Part shown: piece after piece, positions 5,250 to 6,543 of the stretch
Position numbering within the stretch: the stretch's first letter is position 1
Layout of the letters: each line of letters begins with the position of its first letter
Source of the DNA: an uncultured Chloroflexota bacterium
GTDB lineage: Bacteria > Chloroflexota > Dehalococcoidia > SM23-28-2 > RBG-16-64-32
Length of the DNA: 6,543 nt
Direction: 5' to 3'
Assembly (NCBI GenBank): GCA_913056415.1
Contig: CAJXNA010000121.1
Location: forward strand, 1 to 6,543
The notes under the pieces: generated by a model
What the model saw: the letters and a program-made list of their open reading frames with translations, nothing else
Databases searched by the model: none
What the model was told of the DNA's origin: nothing
Position numbers and translations under genes: made by a program

Positions 5250-6338
5250 GTGTTTCGTCCTTTGACAGTTAGTCTTTCGGCGTTCATTCTTTCGCTGGCG
5301 ATAGTCACCGCCGCCTGCGGCGGTGACTCGGGCGAGTCCAGCGCTACGGCGACAGCTACGATGGCCTCGCCTACGCCGCAGGCGGACACTACGACCGACG
5401 ATAAGGACCCGCTGTACGCGCCGGACGTGGTGGAGGAGCTGACGCCCTCGGTTGTGCACATCCTCAGCGAGGCGGCTACCCTGGACGTATTCGGACAGGT
5501 CACGCCGACGCGGGGGGTGGGTACTGGTTTCATCATCGATGAGGAGGGACATATCGTAACCAACAACCACGTCATCACGGTGGACGGCGGCCAGCCGGCC
5601 CAGCAGATCACCGTCACCCTGAGCGATGGTCGCCAATTCCAGGCGCGCATCGTCGGGCGGGATCCGCCCAACGACCTGGCGGTGCTCCAGATCGATGCCG
5701 ACGGCCTGACGCCGGTGGAGCTTGGCAGCTCCGAAGCGCTACAGGTGGGCGATGACGTACTGGCCATAGGCAACGCGTTTGACCTCCCCGGCGGGCCGAC
5801 GGTGACCAAGGGGGTGGTCAGCGCCAAGGGACGCTTGATCCAGCAGGACGGCATAACGATCCCGGACGTGATCCAGACGGATGCGGCTATCAACCCCGGG
5901 AACTCCGGTGGGCCTCTGGTGAACAGGTTCGGCCAAGTTGTGGGAATCACCACCGCCGTGATCCGCGGTGATGCCGAGGGGATCGGCCTGGTGATCTCCA
6001 TCGATAGCGCACGGCCCATAGTAGAGGAGCTGATCGAAGAGGGGCAGGTGGAGCGAGGCTTACTGGGCGTGACCATCACGGAGATTACGCCGTCTCTGGC
6101 CGAAAGCTTCGACCTGGCGGTGGAGCGCGGCATCGGTTTGCGGGACGTGTCTGATGGCGGTCCGGCCGATGAGGCTGGTCTCCAGCCTGGGGACATCATC
6201 GTTGAGCTGGGGGGTGAGGAGATTAGCAACTCGGGTGACCTGTTCAAGGTGCTGACAGAGAACCGGGCCGGAGACACGGTCACCGTGGAGTTCTATCGCG
6301 ATGGAAGCCTGGAGAGTACTGAGGTCACGCTGGGCTAG
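5250..6338 (+). CDS. HtrA/DegP-like serine protease lipoprotein, trypsin-like domain plus one PDZ
   Basis: Extracytoplasmic quality-control type protease, 362 aa from GTG 5250. The signal peptide (1-22) ends in VTAAC with C23 as the probable lipidated cysteine, followed by a low-complexity Ser/Thr/Ala/Pro linker (24-50). The chymotrypsin-fold domain (about 58-260) has the full triad: H107 in TNNHVI, D142 in PPNDLAVLQID, and S219 in NPGNSGGPL; TDAAINPGNSGGP is the family hallmark. A single PDZ domain (about 270-362) contains GLLGVTI, GGPADEAGLQPGDIIVELGG and a final beta strand. Family members cleave or bind misfolded envelope proteins. The lipobox has Thr at -3 instead of Leu, so anchoring as an uncleaved N-terminal helix is the alternative. 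It is divergent from the sigma/anti-sigma pair; a link by regulation, or by cleavage of the anti-sigma factor, is possible but rests on position only. Confidence 0.95.
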   Translation: MFRPLTVSLSAFILSLAIVTAACGGDSGESSATATATMASPTPQADTTTDDKDPLYAPDVVEELTPSVVHILSEAATLDVFGQVTPTRGVGTGFIIDEEGHIVTNNHVITVDGGQPAQQITVTLSDGRQFQARIVGRDPPNDLAVLQIDADGLTPVELGSSEALQVGDDVLAIGNAFDLPGGPTVTKGVVSAKGRLIQQDGITIPDVIQTDAAINPGNSGGPLVNRFGQVVGITTAVIRGDAEGIGLVISIDSARPIVEELIEEGQVERGLLGVTITEITPSLAESFDLAVERGIGLRDVSDGGPADEAGLQPGDIIVELGGEEISNSGDLFKVLTENRAGDTVTVEFYRDGSLESTEVTLG

Positions 6339-6361
6339 CGCATGCTATAGTGGAATCCGGC
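6339..6361 (+). promoter_or_regulatory. Short gap before the metal receptor with a TATAGT hexamer
   Basis: The gap holds TATAGT (6346-6351, 5 of 6 matches to a -10 box) about 10 bases before the ATG, which would give a nearly leaderless transcript. The hexamer at the expected -35 position (GGTCAC, 6323-6328) does not match the consensus. No terminator is seen after the protease. Read-through from the protease is the simpler reading. Confidence 0.3.
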
Positions 6362-6543
6362 ATGCGCTACGTGGACGCGCTGAAGAGGACCCTGGAGGTA
6401 AAGTCGCCGCCGCGGCGTATCGTTTCGCTGGTACCCAGCCTGACGGAGGCGTTGTTCGCGTTCGGTCTGGACAAGGCGGTGGTGGGCGTCACCACATTCT
6501 GCGTGGAGCCGAAGGAGGCCGTCGCCGCCAAGCTAAAGGTGGG
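6362..6543 (+). CDS. Helical-backbone metal receptor, ABC substrate-binding-like (BtuF/FepB fold), N-terminal part (partial)
   Basis: Sixty codons are visible before the window ends. After a short lead (MRYVDALKRTLEVKS), PPRRIVSLVPSLTEALFAFGLDKAVVGVTTFCVEP matches the opening strand-helix-strand of cobalamin/iron-siderophore binding proteins (Peripla_BP_2 type): PRRIVSLVPSLTE, then an LG..VVGVT strand, then a Cys-Val-x-Pro segment. No signal peptide or lipobox is present, so as it stands the protein would be cytoplasmic, which is known for a subgroup of these receptors. The start is ATG 6362; an in-frame GTG at 6350 would add four residues. It lies 23 bases after the protease stop, so co-transcription is plausible. 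Only a weak GGA precedes the ATG. Ligand and downstream partners are out of view. Confidence 0.85.
   Translation, partial: MRYVDALKRTLEVKSPPRRIVSLVPSLTEALFAFGLDKAVVGVTTFCVEPKEAVAAKLKV

Noticed and set aside
5261..5268. TTGACA-like hexamer on the plus strand just inside the protease gene
   Set aside because: It lies in the signal-peptide codons downstream of the start and has no -10 box at proper spacing that would serve a gene.
5205..5636. Upstream extension of the sigma factor frame
   Set aside because: It is antisense to the protease coding sequence, and ECF sigma factors of about 200 residues are complete without it.
5219..6283. 354-codon open frame antisense to the protease gene
   Set aside because: The translation is Ser/Pro/Thr-rich with no domain. 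The plus-strand frame has a complete catalytic triad and PDZ domain, so this is a GC-rich antisense shadow.

Overview
The window is a GC-rich stretch of bacterial chromosome with very tight gene packing. Nearly all of it is coding, the gaps are 23 to 85 bases, and most neighbouring genes overlap by 1 to 4 bases. No rRNA, tRNA, insertion sequence, phage gene, CRISPR array or long repeat was seen. Two lipoproteins with short lipoboxes, a lipid-anchored HtrA-type protease with a Thr/Ala/Pro-rich linker, an ECF sigma/RskA pair and a signal-less cobalamin/siderophore-type metal receptor suggest a Chloroflexota-like or Actinomycetota-like genome. This assignment is by impression only and is low confidence.

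Layout: (1) 1-593, minus strand: the N-terminal part of a GltD-type Fe-S/FAD/NAD(P)H oxidoreductase subunit, cut off by the window edge. (2) 678-3665, minus strand: a four-gene metal-homeostasis operon in the order Fur-family regulator, substrate-binding lipoprotein, ATPase and permease. The three junctions are 4-base ATGA/ATGA/GTGA overlaps. (3) 3666-3750: the operon promoter, with a perfect TTGACA -35 box, a 17-base spacer and GATACT. A perfect 7-1-7 Fur-type palindrome lies between the -10 box and the regulator's start codon. (4) 3751-5180, minus strand: an ECF sigma factor and its membrane-spanning zinc-binding RskA-type anti-sigma factor, overlapping by one base. (5) 5250-6338, plus strand and divergent from the sigma gene: a lipoprotein HtrA/DegP-like serine protease with one PDZ domain. 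(6) 6362-6543, plus strand: the start of a helical-backbone metal receptor (BtuF/FepB-like fold) without an evident signal peptide, cut off by the window edge.

How the genes fit together: the Fur-family protein most likely senses intracellular Zn or Mn and represses its own operon through the palindrome. When the metal is scarce, the lipoprotein captures it outside the membrane and the ATPase/permease imports it. The sigma/anti-sigma pair is a separate envelope-to-nucleus signalling module. The divergent extracytoplasmic protease is a plausible stress-response partner of it, but this is inferred from position only. Nothing here is clearly a new biological system. The best second looks are the operator architecture, the mixed Zn/Mn signatures of the transporter and an apparent change at the fourth metal ligand of the binding protein.
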